Shown here: one piece after another, positions 1 to 7,750 of the stretch | Layout of the letters: each line of letters begins with the position of its first letter | Position numbering within the stretch: position 1 is the first letter of the stretch | Program-made: the position numbers and the translations under genes | The notes under the pieces: generated by a model | Database searches by the model: none | What the model was told of the DNA's origin: nothing | Seen by the model: only the letters and a program-made list of their open reading frames with translations | NCBI GenBank assembly: GCA_900771165.1 | Contig: CAAGMX010000336.1 | Location: 1 to 10,936 of the forward strand | From: Victivallales bacterium | Lineage (GTDB): Bacteria; Verrucomicrobiota; Lentisphaeria; Oligosphaerales; Oligosphaeraceae | Reading direction: 5' to 3' | DNA length: 10,936 nt

Positions 1-141
1 GAGGGCATCACCTCCCCGGACGGCCGGGTGCTGGGCAAGATGGGACACTCCGAACGCACCTGGGACACCAATCTGGGCAAGAACATCCCGGGCAACAAGG
101 ACCAGGGAATCTTCGCCAGCGGTGTGGAGTACTTCGCATAG
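1..141 (+). CDS. purL: Phosphoribosylformylglycinamidine synthase, C-terminal end (partial)
   Basis: The window opens inside this gene; 46 codons and a TAG stop remain, read in frame 1. The tail contains EGITSPDGRVLGKMGHSER followed by GNKDQGIFASGVEYF, which is the end of the glutamine amidotransferase domain of single-chain PurL. In that family the enzyme makes formylglycinamidine ribonucleotide from FGAR, ATP and glutamine, the fourth step of purine synthesis, in the cytoplasm. The His and Glu of the H-x-E pair in MGHSER are the known partners of the catalytic Cys, which lies outside the window. The pattern resembles the long single-chain PurL of clostridia and Bacteroides-like bacteria, not the separate PurQ subunit, but the missing N-terminal part prevents proof. 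TatD follows after 24 bases with no terminator between, so the two are probably co-transcribed. Confidence 0.88.
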   Translation, partial: EGITSPDGRVLGKMGHSERTWDTNLGKNIPGNKDQGIFASGVEYFA

Positions 142-165
142 CCCTTCCGCCATCCCTTTCTCTCC

Positions 166-894
166 GTGAGGTTCTCCGACAGTCATCTCCATCTTCCTCT
201 GGAGGGGCTGACGGCCTGGCGGGAGGCGGGCCTGCTCTCCGGCGTGGTCTGCGCCGACCCTCCGGAATGGGAGGCATGCCTGGCCACCTGTGCCGCTGCC
301 GGAAAGGGAATCCTTCCCGCCCTGGGCGTCCATCCCTGGCATCTGGAGAAGTATCCCCAGGAGGAGACCCTGGCGCAGCTGGAAAGACACCTCTCGGAGT
401 GCCCCCTGGCCGCTCTGGGGGAGATCGGGGTGGACCGGATGCCGGGACATCCTTCCCCGGCATGCCAGATGGCCTGGTGCAAAGCCCAGCTGGCGCTGGC
501 GAGCCGGTGGCAGCGGGTGGCCATTCTCCATGTGGTGCGGGGCTGGGAATTTCTCTGGCCCTGCCTGGATGCCTTCCCTCAGGTGCGCATTGTGGTGCAC
601 GGATTCCACGGAGGCCGGGCAGAAGTCTCCCGCCTCCTGGCCCGCCCCGGCGCCTATGTTTCCCTGGGGTTCTCCCTGCTGCGGGCAGGGCATCGCTTCC
701 TGTCGGTGGTGCGTTCCCTTCCCCGGGAACGACTGCTGGTGGAGAGCGACGCCCCCTTCGGAAAACATTCTCCCGTAGAGCTGCCGTCCCTCATCGCCCA
801 TCTGGCCTCCCTGCGCAGGGAGGATCCGGAAACGCTGGCCTGTGCCCTGGCGGAAAACCATCGTCTCCTTTTCGGAGAGGGAGAGATCCCCTGA
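166..894 (+). CDS. TatD family metal-dependent hydrolase
   Basis: A 242-residue protein starting at GTG, which places the family's N-terminal H-x-H motif (SHLHL, H7 and H9) at the usual position; no ribosome binding site is obvious. The other TatD metal ligands are visible: E86 in LGEIGVDR, H122 in ILHVVRG, H145 in VHGFHGG and D195 in LLVESDAPF. Their order and spacing match the TIM-barrel amidohydrolase-like TatD DNases (E. coli TatD uses H7, H9, E91, H127, H152, D202). Known members are cytoplasmic Mg-dependent 3'-5' exonucleases or deoxyribonucleases involved in DNA repair or turnover; the substrate here is inferred from family only. Length is slightly below the usual 255-265. It follows purL by 24 bases and ends in a terminator-like hairpin that covers its own stop codon. 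Confidence 0.88.
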   Translation: MRFSDSHLHLPLEGLTAWREAGLLSGVVCADPPEWEACLATCAAAGKGILPALGVHPWHLEKYPQEETLAQLERHLSECPLAALGEIGVDRMPGHPSPACQMAWCKAQLALASRWQRVAILHVVRGWEFLWPCLDAFPQVRIVVHGFHGGRAEVSRLLARPGAYVSLGFSLLRAGHRFLSVVRSLPRERLLVESDAPFGKHSPVELPSLIAHLASLRREDPETLACALAENHRLLFGEGEIP

Positions 895-917
895 TTCTTC
901 GCCCCTCTCTTTGTTTT
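875..917 (+). terminator. Intrinsic terminator of the purL-tatD unit
   Basis: GAGAGGG at 875-881 is perfectly complementary to CCCTCTC at 903-909. The 21-base interval can fold further (ATC 886-888 with GAT 893-895 around CCCT). The stem is followed at once by TTTGTTTT (910-917). The left arm and loop lie in the last tatD codons and the stop (892-894), so translation of tatD could compete with folding. It is a good match to a Rho-independent terminator; activity is inferred. Confidence 0.6.
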
Positions 918-964
918 ATAATTCGTTCATTTTTAGTCACTTATAAAATTTAGGATCTTCAATT
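911..964 (+). promoter_or_regulatory. AT-rich promoter-like island before pgi
   Basis: This gap is far more AT-rich than its surroundings. It holds a perfect TATAAT at 917-922, sharing its first base with the preceding terminator T-tract, and a TATAAA at 942-947. Neither has a convincing -35 at 16-18 bases; TTCTTC at 895-900 is the best for the first. TAGGA at 951-955 ends nine bases before the first pgi ATG and may act as the ribosome binding site. A promoter is expected because a terminator lies just upstream, but the exact boxes are uncertain. Confidence 0.35.
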
Positions 965-2596
965 ATGATGCAGATGAAAAATCCCGCCACTCCGGCATGG
1001 GACGCTTTGCAGCGGCACTTTGAAAGCCTCCGGGAGACCACCATCGCCTCCCTCTTCCAGCAGGAGCCCCAGCGGGCCCAGGAGTACCGGGCGGAGTTCC
1101 AGGATATTCTGCTGGACTATTCCAAGAACCGGATTGACCGGAAGGGAATGGAGCTGCTCTTTGCCTTGGCCCGGGAGGCGCATCTTCAGGAGAACATCGA
1201 GGCGATGTTCACCGGGAAGAAGATCAACGAGACCGAGAACCGGGCGGTGCTGCATATCGCCCTCCGGAACCGCTCCAACACCCCCATCCTGGTGGATGGC
1301 AAGGACGTGATGCCGGAGGTGAACCGGGTGCTGGATCAGATGGCCGACTTCTGCCGCCGGGTCCGCTCCGGAGAGTGGCGCGGCTACACCGGCAAGCCCA
1401 TCCGGAATGTGGTGAACATCGGCATCGGCGGCAGCGACCTGGGCCCCAAGATGGCCTGCGAGGCCCTGAAAGCCTACGGCTCCCCCAGCCTCCAGTGCCT
1501 CTTCGTCTCCAACGTGGACGGATTCCACCTCTGTGATACCCTCCGGGGACTGGATCCCGAGGAAACCCTCTTCATCGTGGCCTCCAAGACCTTCACCACC
1601 CAGGAGACCATGACCAATGCCAACTCCGCCCGCAACTGGATCCTCACCCGCTTCGGCACCAAGGAGGCCATCGCCCGCCATTTCGTGGCCGTCTCCACCA
1701 ACGGGGAGGAGGTCTCCAAGTTCGGCATCGACGTGAACAACATGTTCGCCTTCTGGAACTGGGTGGGAGGCAGATACTCCCTCTGCTCCGCCATCGGACT
1801 GCCCATCATGCTCCAGATCGGACCCGAAAATTTCCTGGAGATGCTGGCGGGACACCATGAGATGGACTGCCACTTCCGCACCGCTCCCCTGGAACAGAAT
1901 CTCCCGGTGATCCTGGCCCTGCTGGGAATCTGGTACAACAACTTCTTCGGGGCCCAGTCCCATGCCATCCTCCCCTACGACCAGGCCATGCACCGCTTTG
2001 CGGCCCATCTGCAGCAGGTCTCCATGGAGTCCAACGGGAAATCGGTGGATCGCCACGGCAACGCCGTGACCTGGCAGACCGGTCCGGTGATCTGGGGCGA
2101 GCCCGGCACCAACAGCCAGCACTCCTTCTTCCAGCTGCTCCATCAGGGCACCAAGCTGATCCCCGCCGATTTCATCGGATTCTGCCGCTCCCAGACCCCC
2201 GTGGGGGACCACCACCGGAAGCTCATGGCCAACTTCGTGGCCCAGACCGAGGCCCTGGCCTTCGGAAAATCCACGGAGCAGGTGATGGCCGAGGAGCCGG
2301 GAATCACCCCCGCCCTGGCGGCCCAGAAGACCTTCCAGGGGAACCGGCCTACCAACACCATTCTGGCGGATCAACTGACTCCCCGCACCCTGGGACACCT
2401 CATGGCGCTCTACGAACAGAAGATCTTCACCCAGGGCATCCTCTGGGACATCTATTCCTTCGACCAGTGGGGCGTCCAGCTGGGCAAGGTCCTGGCCAAG
2501 CGCATCCTGGCGGATTTCGCCGCCCCGGCGGATGCTCCTCTGAACCACGACGCCTCCACTTGTCAGCTGATCCAGCGGCTGCGCCAGCGCATGTAG
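965..2596 (+). CDS. pgi: Glucose-6-phosphate isomerase
   Basis: A 543-residue enzyme (E. coli Pgi has 549) that interconverts glucose-6-phosphate and fructose-6-phosphate in glycolysis and gluconeogenesis, in the cytoplasm. The two sugar-isomerase (SIS) folds are marked by [11 protein letters not shown] and, later, [15 protein letters not shown]. Active-site residues are in place: E355 in SMESNGKS, H386 in NSQHSFF and K508 in [10 protein letters not shown], with [12 protein letters not shown] as the family signature around the catalytic Arg region. In the second signature the usual Glu after GV is Gln, a change that occurs in the family and is not expected to matter. ATG codons at 965, 968 and 974 are all possible starts; 965 is nine bases after TAGGA. 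It lies behind a terminator and a promoter-like island, and the next gene follows after 25 bases without a terminator. Confidence 0.97.
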   Translation: MMQMKNPATPAWDALQRHFESLRETTIASLFQQEPQRAQEYRAEFQDILLDYSKNRIDRKGMELLFALAREAHLQENIEAMFTGKKINETENRAVLHIALRNRSNTPILVDGKDVMPEVNRVLDQMADFCRRVRSGEWRGYTGKPIRNVVNIGIGGSDLGPKMACEALKAYGSPSLQCLFVSNVDGFHLCDTLRGLDPEETLFIVASKTFTTQETMTNANSARNWILTRFGTKEAIARHFVAVSTNGEEVSKFGIDVNNMFAFWNWVGGRYSLCSAIGLPIMLQIGPENFLEMLAGHHEMDCHFRTAPLEQNLPVILALLGIWYNNFFGAQSHAILPYDQAMHRFAAHLQQVSMESNGKSVDRHGNAVTWQTGPVIWGEPGTNSQHSFFQLLHQGTKLIPADFIGFCRSQTPVGDHHRKLMANFVAQTEALAFGKSTEQVMAEEPGITPALAAQKTFQGNRPTNTILADQLTPRTLGHLMALYEQKIFTQGILWDIYSFDQWGVQLGKVLAKRILADFAAPADAPLNHDASTCQLIQRLRQRM

Positions 2597-2621
2597 TCGC
2601 CGCCTCCATGGCCTGACTCCG

Positions 2622-5600
2622 GTGCCCCCTTTCCTCCCTTCCCAAAAGAGTTTTGCCCAGCGTCCCCTTCGGAAACGGATGGAGCGGGTGGCCTCCTTCC
2701 GCCGGTGGGCGGAGTTCCTCTGGATGGCGGTGTTCTGCCTCCTGGGACTAGGCGTGCTGGGGGTGCTGCTGGGGGAGAAGCTGCGGGAGGACCAGTGCGG
2801 CGGCCTCATGCTGGCCGGGGTGATTCTGGCGGTGGTGTTCCTCCTCTGCTGGCTCTTCACCGGGCGGCGCCGGTTCACCATGCCCCAGCTGTGCCGGGAG
2901 TTCCAGAGGGATTTCCCCCGGGATGCCAATGCCCTGGAAGCCGCTCTGGAGCTGGAGGACAAAAGCGCCCGGGGAGAGGCCCTCACCCCGTTTCAGCGGG
3001 AATATCTGGCGGAGCTGCAGGTCCGCTATCTGGGAAAATGGGAGGAGACGGCCAGGAATGTCCCTTCCTGGCGTCCCGGCTGGCACGGCAGACGTCTGGG
3101 GTGGGCGGCCCTGATGTTCCTCCTCCTGGTGTGGGGAGGCCGTCATGCCTGGGGAAGGCTCGGACTCTGCCTCTTCGCCCCTCCGCCCATCCAGCTGAAT
3201 CTGTCTCCGGCGGAGGAGGTGTCCCTGCATCAGGATGTGATCCTCAGGGCCATGCTCCGCCGGTATGATGCCCCGGACGGGGTTTGGCTGGAGGTGGACT
3301 GCGGCGGAGAGGTGCGCCGGGAGGCCATGAATGCCGTGGGGGGGGAGACCTGGGAGCTGACCCTCTATGATGTCACGAAAAATGGCCGGGTGCGTGCCGT
3401 GACCCGGAAGGCTGTTTCGCCCTGGGAGCGTCTCCTGGTCTACCGTGCCCCGGCCCCTCGCTCCGTGGAGATGGTCTGCACGTCTCCCGCCTATATGAAG
3501 GGGGCGCCCCGGAGGTATGGGGAGTTTCAGGATGTGAAACTGATGGAGGGGGAGACCCTCTCCGTGAAATGCGAGATGCCCAGGGGGGAGACCTGGCGCC
3601 TGGTCAGCAAGGAAGTCCCCGGACGAAAACTGGTGGTGAACTCCCCCGAGTCCTTCCTCCCCAAGGACGGCACCGTCTATTATGCGGAATTTCTCCGCTT
3701 TCCCTATGTGGTCCAGGGACGGGAATTCCAGGTGCAGGTGACGCCGGATTATCCTCCCGCCGTGGATCTGCGCAGCCCCGAGGACGACGGGGAGATGACC
3801 CCCTCCTATATCCCGGAATGGGATGTCTGTGTCTCCGATGACTTCGGCATTCGCAGCGTGGAGCTGCATTATGCCGTGGATGACCAGGAGGAGCAGCATT
3901 GGGAACTCTGGCGGGGGGAAGACGATCCCCGGGAATTGAAACTGCGCAAGACGCCGGACTTCGGAACGCTGGAGCCGGGACAGGTGGTGCTGGCCTGGGT
4001 GGAAGCCCGGGATAACCGGGAACCTCAGTCCCGCCTGGGGCGGGGCAGGGCCGTCTTCCTGACGGTGAAGGAGGAGCGCACCGAGATGCCCATGCCGGAG
4101 AATCAGAGCCCCGGGGACACCCGGCAGCAGGCCATGAGCATCAGCGACTTGATTGCCGAGGCAAAACGGTTGCTGCGGGATACCCTGGGACTCTCCCGGG
4201 GCGAGGGGATCATGAAGGCCGGCGACGCCTCCCGCCGATGCCTGGATCTCTCCCAGGATCTGCGAAACCTCTCCCAGGCAATCCGGGGCCGGGAGGCCCA
4301 GATTGCCCATGCGGCCTCCGTGCCGTTCCTGGATCCCTCGGTGGGCGGCCCTCTCTTCCAGGCTTCCCAGGCCGTGGGGGAAGCGGCGGTGATGGTCCAG
4401 GAGGGACAGGTGGAGAAGTCCATGCTTCCCCAGCGCCGGGCCCTGAGTCTGCTGAGCCGTCTGGAGGCCCTGCTGGCCCGCAATGCCCAGTCCATGGCCG
4501 GCGGCGGAGGAGGGCAGGGGGAGGGACAGTCTGCCGGCGAAGGCTCCGGGGAACAGGAGGGACGCCCCTCCCGGGAAGACCGGGGCGACCGAAGCCTCTC
4601 CCTGGAGAAATTGCAGCAGGCTCTGGAGGAAGTCCAGCACCTCCGGAATTCCCTCCAGGATCTCTACCCGGATTTGGGGCCGAAGGATCGCCAGAGAATC
4701 CAGGAGATGACGGAGCGCGCCGGCGCCCTGGTGCCCCAGGTGGCCGCCCAGGAGGGCGGAAGCCAGGCGGTGGAACCCCTCCGGAACGGGACGGCGGAAT
4801 TGAAGGCTGCCGGGGAGGCCCTCCAGGGCAAGGCCCTCTCCCAGGCGCAGATGCGGGTGCAGCGCGCCCTGGTTTCCCTGGGGACTGCCGAGGAAGCCCT
4901 GGCCCGGGCCCTCCGCCAGGAGGCCCGGCTTCAGATGGAGCGCCTGACACGCCAGGCGACGGATCTGGCCCAGCGCCAGGAGGCCCTGGCGGCGGAGAAT
5001 CAGGGGCGCGATGCCTCGGAGGGAGGCATGAGCCAGCGGCGGGAGGCCCGGGAACGTCAGGAGGCCCTGGGACGGGAGACCCAGGTGCTCCAGCAGGAAA
5101 GCCAGGAGGTGGCCCGGGAATTGGCCCGCCGGTTCCCCCAGGCCGCTAGTGCGCTGGAGAGCATGATTGCCCAGAGCCCCCTTTCCCGGGAGGTGGGGGG
5201 CGCCCAGAACCGGGCCTCCAATGCCCTGCTGTATGGCCGGTATGACCTGGCGGCGGAGAATCAGCAGCAGGCGGCGGAGGGGCTTCGCCAGTGGAGCGGG
5301 CATCTGGCCCAGGCAAGCCAGGAGATTCCCCTCTATGGCACCCGGGAGCTGGAGCAGGCTCTGTCGGAGCTTCAGACCATGCGGGAGCGTGTCATGTCCT
5401 CCCTGGACACAGAGGGAGGGGAGGGCGTCCGGGAAGCCTCCCGCCGCCTCCTGGAGGAACTGGGGAAGGCCTTTGGCATGCCCAGGCTGGCGCAGCTGTC
5501 GGAGAAGTCGGCCCAGGGGCGTCCGGAGGGGGCGGTGTCTGCCCTGGAGGAGGCCGGGGAGCTTTTGCGTCAGGAGCTGAAGAGGCTTCAGGGGAATACG

Positions 5601-5693
5601 GGGCGGGAATTGATGTGGAACGCCTCCCCGCCTCCCAGAAAGTACCGTCAGCAGACCCAGGAATATTTCCGCCGTCTCACCCAGGAGCCGTAA
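2622..5693 (+). CDS. DUF4175/TIGR02302-like large membrane-anchored protein
   Basis: A 1023-residue protein of unknown function. Hydrophobic segments lie at about residues 30-50, 60-79 and 158-172. A long beta-rich part follows, with a SPAY-type segment near 290 and SDDFGIRSVELHYAV near 405; this DDFG-x-x-x-VELHY pattern occurs in large DUF4175-like proteins of planctomycetes and relatives. From about 500 on it is helical and rich in Gln, Glu, Ala and Arg, interrupted by a Gly/Gln/Glu linker (about 625-655) and ending in likely coiled coil with repeated RQEA-like units. Two to three N-terminal membrane segments plus a long Gln/Gly-rich outer region is the described architecture of TIGR02302/DUF4175. 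The GTG at 2622 is preferred only because it gives the longest frame; ATG at 2679 (residue 20) is an alternative, and neither has a clear ribosome binding site. Probably co-transcribed with pgi. Family assignment is by recalled pattern, so moderately sure. Confidence 0.7.
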   Translation: MPPFLPSQKSFAQRPLRKRMERVASFRRWAEFLWMAVFCLLGLGVLGVLLGEKLREDQCGGLMLAGVILAVVFLLCWLFTGRRRFTMPQLCREFQRDFPRDANALEAALELEDKSARGEALTPFQREYLAELQVRYLGKWEETARNVPSWRPGWHGRRLGWAALMFLLLVWGGRHAWGRLGLCLFAPPPIQLNLSPAEEVSLHQDVILRAMLRRYDAPDGVWLEVDCGGEVRREAMNAVGGETWELTLYDVTKNGRVRAVTRKAVSPWERLLVYRAPAPRSVEMVCTSPAYMKGAPRRYGEFQDVKLMEGETLSVKCEMPRGETWRLVSKEVPGRKLVVNSPESFLPKDGTVYYAEFLRFPYVVQGREFQVQVTPDYPPAVDLRSPEDDGEMTPSYIPEWDVCVSDDFGIRSVELHYAVDDQEEQHWELWRGEDDPRELKLRKTPDFGTLEPGQVVLAWVEARDNREPQSRLGRGRAVFLTVKEERTEMPMPENQSPGDTRQQAMSISDLIAEAKRLLRDTLGLSRGEGIMKAGDASRRCLDLSQDLRNLSQAIRGREAQIAHAASVPFLDPSVGGPLFQASQAVGEAAVMVQEGQVEKSMLPQRRALSLLSRLEALLARNAQSMAGGGGGQGEGQSAGEGSGEQEGRPSREDRGDRSLSLEKLQQALEEVQHLRNSLQDLYPDLGPKDRQRIQEMTERAGALVPQVAAQEGGSQAVEPLRNGTAELKAAGEALQGKALSQAQMRVQRALVSLGTAEEALARALRQEARLQMERLTRQATDLAQRQEALAAENQGRDASEGGMSQRREARERQEALGRETQVLQQESQEVARELARRFPQAASALESMIAQSPLSREVGGAQNRASNALLYGRYDLAAENQQQAAEGLRQWSGHLAQASQEIPLYGTRELEQALSELQTMRERVMSSLDTEGGEGVREASRRLLEELGKAFGMPRLAQLSEKSAQGRPEGAVSALEEAGELLRQELKRLQGNTGRELMWNASPPPRKYRQQTQEYFRRLTQEP

Positions 5694-5709
5694 GGGCGGT
5701 TTTCCGCCC
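5694..5709 (+). terminator. Perfect 6-bp GC hairpin just after the DUF4175-like gene
   Basis: GGGCGG (5694-5699), a TTTT loop and CCGCCC (5704-5709) form a perfect stem that starts on the base after the TAA stop. A second weaker hairpin follows (GGTTC 5712-5716 with GAACC 5724-5728). There is no immediate T-run; the first T-rich patch is around 5736-5743. It may protect the 3' end or act with the inverted repeat at 5744-5775. Confidence 0.4.
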
Positions 5710-5743
5710 TGGGTTCTGTGGCGGAACCAGGGGGCTTTCTGTT

Positions 5744-5780
5744 GGCAAAATGCCGGGGAGGATTTACATTTTGCCGTTTT
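5744..5780 (+). terminator. 9-bp perfect inverted repeat with T-run, probable terminator
   Basis: GGCAAAATG at 5744-5752 is the exact reverse complement of CATTTTGCC at 5767-5775, with a 14-base loop. GTTTT follows at 5776-5780 and another T-rich patch lies at 5793-5803. This fits a Rho-independent terminator for the pgi-DUF4175 unit, although the stem is AT-rich at its top. It could instead be a protein-binding operator for yebC, 180 bases downstream. Confidence 0.45.
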
Positions 5781-5957
5781 CCTCAAGCCCAGTATTTTCT
5801 TTTCCTACCATCCACCTGATGCCGGGAGGCTGTGGAGACGGGCCAAGAACGAGGAGCATCCGGAGGAGGGAGTTTTCCTCTCCGGGAATAGCGCATCCCT
5901 GGCTAGTCCAGGCCGCATTTCACGGCATCGGGTCAACATCAGGAGAGCCAGTCTCTT
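5771..5957 (+). promoter_or_regulatory. yebC upstream region: weak promoter match and stacked hairpins
   Basis: No gene is visible here. TTGCCG (5771-5776) and TATTTT (5793-5798) are 16 bases apart and are the best sigma-70-like pair, though poor. Three potential stems follow in the presumed leader: CCGGA-GAGG with CCTC-TCCGG (5860-5885, one bulged G), CCTGG with CCAGG (5898-5912) and GCCG with CGGC (5912-5926). AGGAGA at 5941-5946 lies 11 bases before the yebC ATG and is its likely ribosome binding site. In GC-rich DNA short stems arise by chance, so regulation is only a possibility. Confidence 0.3.
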
Positions 5958-6719
5958 ATGTCCGGACATAATAAATGGTCGTCCATCAAGCACAAGAAGG
6001 GTGCCGCTGACGCAAAGCGCGGCGCCATCTTCTCCCGCGTCTCCAAGGAAATCATCCAGGCCGCCCGTGAGGGGGGTGGGGATCCTGCCCTGAATGCCCG
6101 TCTGCGCGCCGCCGTGGCCGCCGCCAAGGCCGCCAATATGCCCAATGACAACATCGACCGCGCCATCAAGAAGGGCACGGGAGAACTGGGCGGCGCCGCC
6201 ATCGAAGAATTCACCTACGAAGGCTACGCCGCCGGCGGCGTGTCGGTCATCATCAACTGCATGTCCGACAACAAGAACCGCTGCGCCTCCGATATCCGCT
6301 CCTTCTTCACCCGCCACAACTGCAAGATGGCCGGCTCCGGCGCCGTCTCCTACAAGTTCAAGCGCAAGAGCCGCTTCGTTATCGAGGGCGACTGGGCAGA
6401 CGAGGACAAGCTCATGGAGCTGCTGATGGAGGTGGATGTGGACGACATCCAGGTGGATGAGGGCACCGCCGAAATCGTGGCCGCCCCTGATGCCTTCGCC
6501 AAGATTCTGGCGATCTTCGAGGCCAACGGCATTGTGGCCACCGAATCCACTCTGGCCATGATCCCCGACAGCACCACCATGGTGTCCGATGTCAGCACCG
6601 CCAAGAGCGTCCAGAAGTTCGTGGACGCCCTGGAGGACTACGATGACTGCCAGGCTGTCTACCACGACATGGAACTCTCCGATGACGTGGCCGAGGCTCT
6701 GGCCGCCGAAGAGGAGTAG
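5958..6719 (+). CDS. yebC: YebC/PmpR family regulatory or translation factor
   Basis: A 253-residue protein (E. coli YebC has 246) opening with the family's hallmark SGHNKWSSIKHKKG, followed by AKRGAIFSRVSKEI and, in the middle, NMPNDNIDRAIKKGTGEL; both are strongly conserved in YebC and its mitochondrial relative TACO1. The acidic C-terminal third (MELLMEVDVDDIQVDE onward) is also typical. Family members have been described as DNA-binding transcriptional regulators (PmpR, YebC), and more recent work links some to translation of proline-rich stretches on the ribosome; the sequence alone does not decide between these. ATG at 5958 has AGGAGA 11 bases upstream. The gene stands alone between terminator-like structures on both sides and is not next to ruvC as in many bacteria, so it is likely transcribed as a single gene. 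Confidence 0.97.
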   Translation: MSGHNKWSSIKHKKGAADAKRGAIFSRVSKEIIQAAREGGGDPALNARLRAAVAAAKAANMPNDNIDRAIKKGTGELGGAAIEEFTYEGYAAGGVSVIINCMSDNKNRCASDIRSFFTRHNCKMAGSGAVSYKFKRKSRFVIEGDWADEDKLMELLMEVDVDDIQVDEGTAEIVAAPDAFAKILAIFEANGIVATESTLAMIPDSTTMVSDVSTAKSVQKFVDALEDYDDCQAVYHDMELSDDVAEALAAEEE

Positions 6720-6736
6720 GAAGTAGATTGCTCCTC

Positions 6737-6772
6737 CGGGAAGAGGCCCCCCCCTCTTCCCGAGAGCTCTTT
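6737..6772 (+). terminator. Intrinsic terminator after yebC
   Basis: CGGGAAGAGG (6737-6746) pairs perfectly over 10 bp with CCTCTTCCCG (6753-6762) around a six-C loop, 17 bases after the yebC stop. A few further pairs with CTC at 6731-6735 and GAG at 6763-6766 can extend the base. The T-run is weak and slightly displaced (CTCTTT, 6767-6772), but stem strength is high. Confidence 0.65.
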
Positions 6773-6782
6773 GACGTTACGC

Positions 6783-6834
6783 AAAATCCGCCGTGATGCC
6801 GCCCCTTCGCCGGGATGCGGAAGCGGCGGATTTT
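6783..6834. terminator. Symmetric, probably bidirectional terminator
   Basis: AAAATCCGCCG (6783-6793) and CGGCGGATTTT (6824-6834) are perfect 11-bp reverse complements. The interval folds further (CCGC 6799-6802 with GCGG 6817-6820; CCC 6803-6805 with GGG 6812-6814). A GC stem flanked by A4 on one side and T4 on the other is the standard form of a bidirectional intrinsic terminator. With every gene here on one strand it would be a second stop after yebC, or an attenuator in the leader of the next gene, whose ATG is 52 bases downstream. Confidence 0.6.
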
Positions 6835-6886
6835 CTGTATCCCCCTGTCTCCCTCCCTGCAATACTCCCCCAAGAAACTTTCACGT

Positions 6887-7750
6887 ATGGACTTGAAGAT
6901 CGGAACGATTCAACCCATTCCCAAGACGGGATGCGACCACATCTTCGACCGCATTGCCTCCCTGGGTCTGCACACCTGCCAGCTTTGCAATTGGGACACG
7001 TCCTTGTATGACGACGGGGAGCGGCGTCGGGAGGCCCTGCGGGTCATCCAGGAGCAGATGGAGGCGAAGGAGGTGCAGCCCTGCGCCTTCTGGGCGGGCT
7101 ATGACGGGATTGTCTGCTGGAACTTTGTGGAGGGGCCCGTGACCATGGGGTTGGTTCCTGCCGCCTATCGGGCCCAGCGGGTCGTGGATTTGCGGAAGGG
7201 GGCGGATTTCGCCAAGGAGCTGGGGCTGCCCGCCATCATCACCCATTGCGGATTCATCCCCGAAAACATGACGGACAGCGAGTTCTTGCCTGTGGTCATG
7301 GGGATCGCCGAGGTGGCCACCTATTGCAAGTCCCTGGGGATCCAGTTCTGGTTCGAGACAGGGCAGGAGACCCCGGTCACCCTCCTCCGGGCCATTCAGC
7401 GGCTGGAGGAACTGGGGCTGGACAACCTGGGCATCAATCTGGATCCCGCCAATCTCCTCCTCTATGGCAAGGGAAATCCCATTGACGCCCTGTCGGTCTT
7501 CGGACGCTATGTGCGGAATATCCATGTGAAGGACGGCTGCGTGCCCACGGACGGCAGGTCCCTGGGGCCGGAGAAGCAGGTGGGCCAGGGCATGGTGCAG
7601 TATCCCCGGTTCATCCAGACCCTGAAGGAAATCGGATTCTCCGGGGAGTTCATCATTGAACGGGAGATTGGAGAGAATGAGGAGCAGCTCCGGGACATCC
7701 GGGAGACCATGGGGAACCTGGAGAAGTGGTGGAACGCCGGGGAGAAATGA
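6887..7750 (+). CDS. Sugar phosphate isomerase/epimerase-like TIM-barrel protein
   Basis: A 287-residue protein of the xylose-isomerase-like TIM-barrel (AP endonuclease family 2) superfamily. It opens with MDLKIGTIQPI and shows ITHCGFIPEN and then the usual metal-binding sites in order: E157 in FWFETG, D186 in NLDPANLL, H213 in NIHVKDG and Glu 258 or 260 in IIEREIG. These ligands hold a divalent metal for aldose-ketose isomerisation or epimerisation; the sugar cannot be read from sequence. The ATG at 6887 is chosen because family similarity begins there; an in-frame ATG at 6815 would add 24 unlike residues and lies inside the terminator stem. No clear ribosome binding site precedes it. Its TGA stop overlaps the start of the next gene as ATGA (7747-7750), so translation is probably coupled. 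It may belong to a carbohydrate pathway encoded elsewhere. Confidence 0.85.
   Translation: MDLKIGTIQPIPKTGCDHIFDRIASLGLHTCQLCNWDTSLYDDGERRREALRVIQEQMEAKEVQPCAFWAGYDGIVCWNFVEGPVTMGLVPAAYRAQRVVDLRKGADFAKELGLPAIITHCGFIPENMTDSEFLPVVMGIAEVATYCKSLGIQFWFETGQETPVTLLRAIQRLEELGLDNLGINLDPANLLLYGKGNPIDALSVFGRYVRNIHVKDGCVPTDGRSLGPEKQVGQGMVQYPRFIQTLKEIGFSGEFIIEREIGENEEQLRDIRETMGNLEKWWNAGEK

Noticed and set aside
959..2986. A 675-residue open frame on the - strand opposite pgi
   Set aside because: Same codon-bias shadow; pgi on the + strand is certain and the - strand product has no recognisable motif.
4911..5080. Apparent tandem repeat of CAGGAGGCCC-like units
   Set aside because: Copies are irregularly spaced and follow from repeated RQEA residues with biased codons, so this is protein-level repetition and not a DNA repeat element.
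2748..5786. A 1012-residue open frame on the - strand opposite the DUF4175-like gene
   Set aside because: It mirrors a GC-rich gene that hardly uses TTA, CTA or TCA codons, so the opposite frame has no stops. The protein is His/Gly/Leu/Pro-rich without domains, and the + strand gene has real membrane and family motifs.
5819..5971. Short open frame of 50 codons running into the yebC start, possible leader peptide
   Set aside because: No ribosome binding site, Arg/Pro/Gly-rich product typical of random GC-rich frames, and no runs of regulatory codons.
6815..6886. Upstream in-frame ATG for the isomerase
   Set aside because: It lies inside the 11-bp terminator-like stem, and the extra 24 residues are unlike the family; similarity starts at the 6887 ATG.
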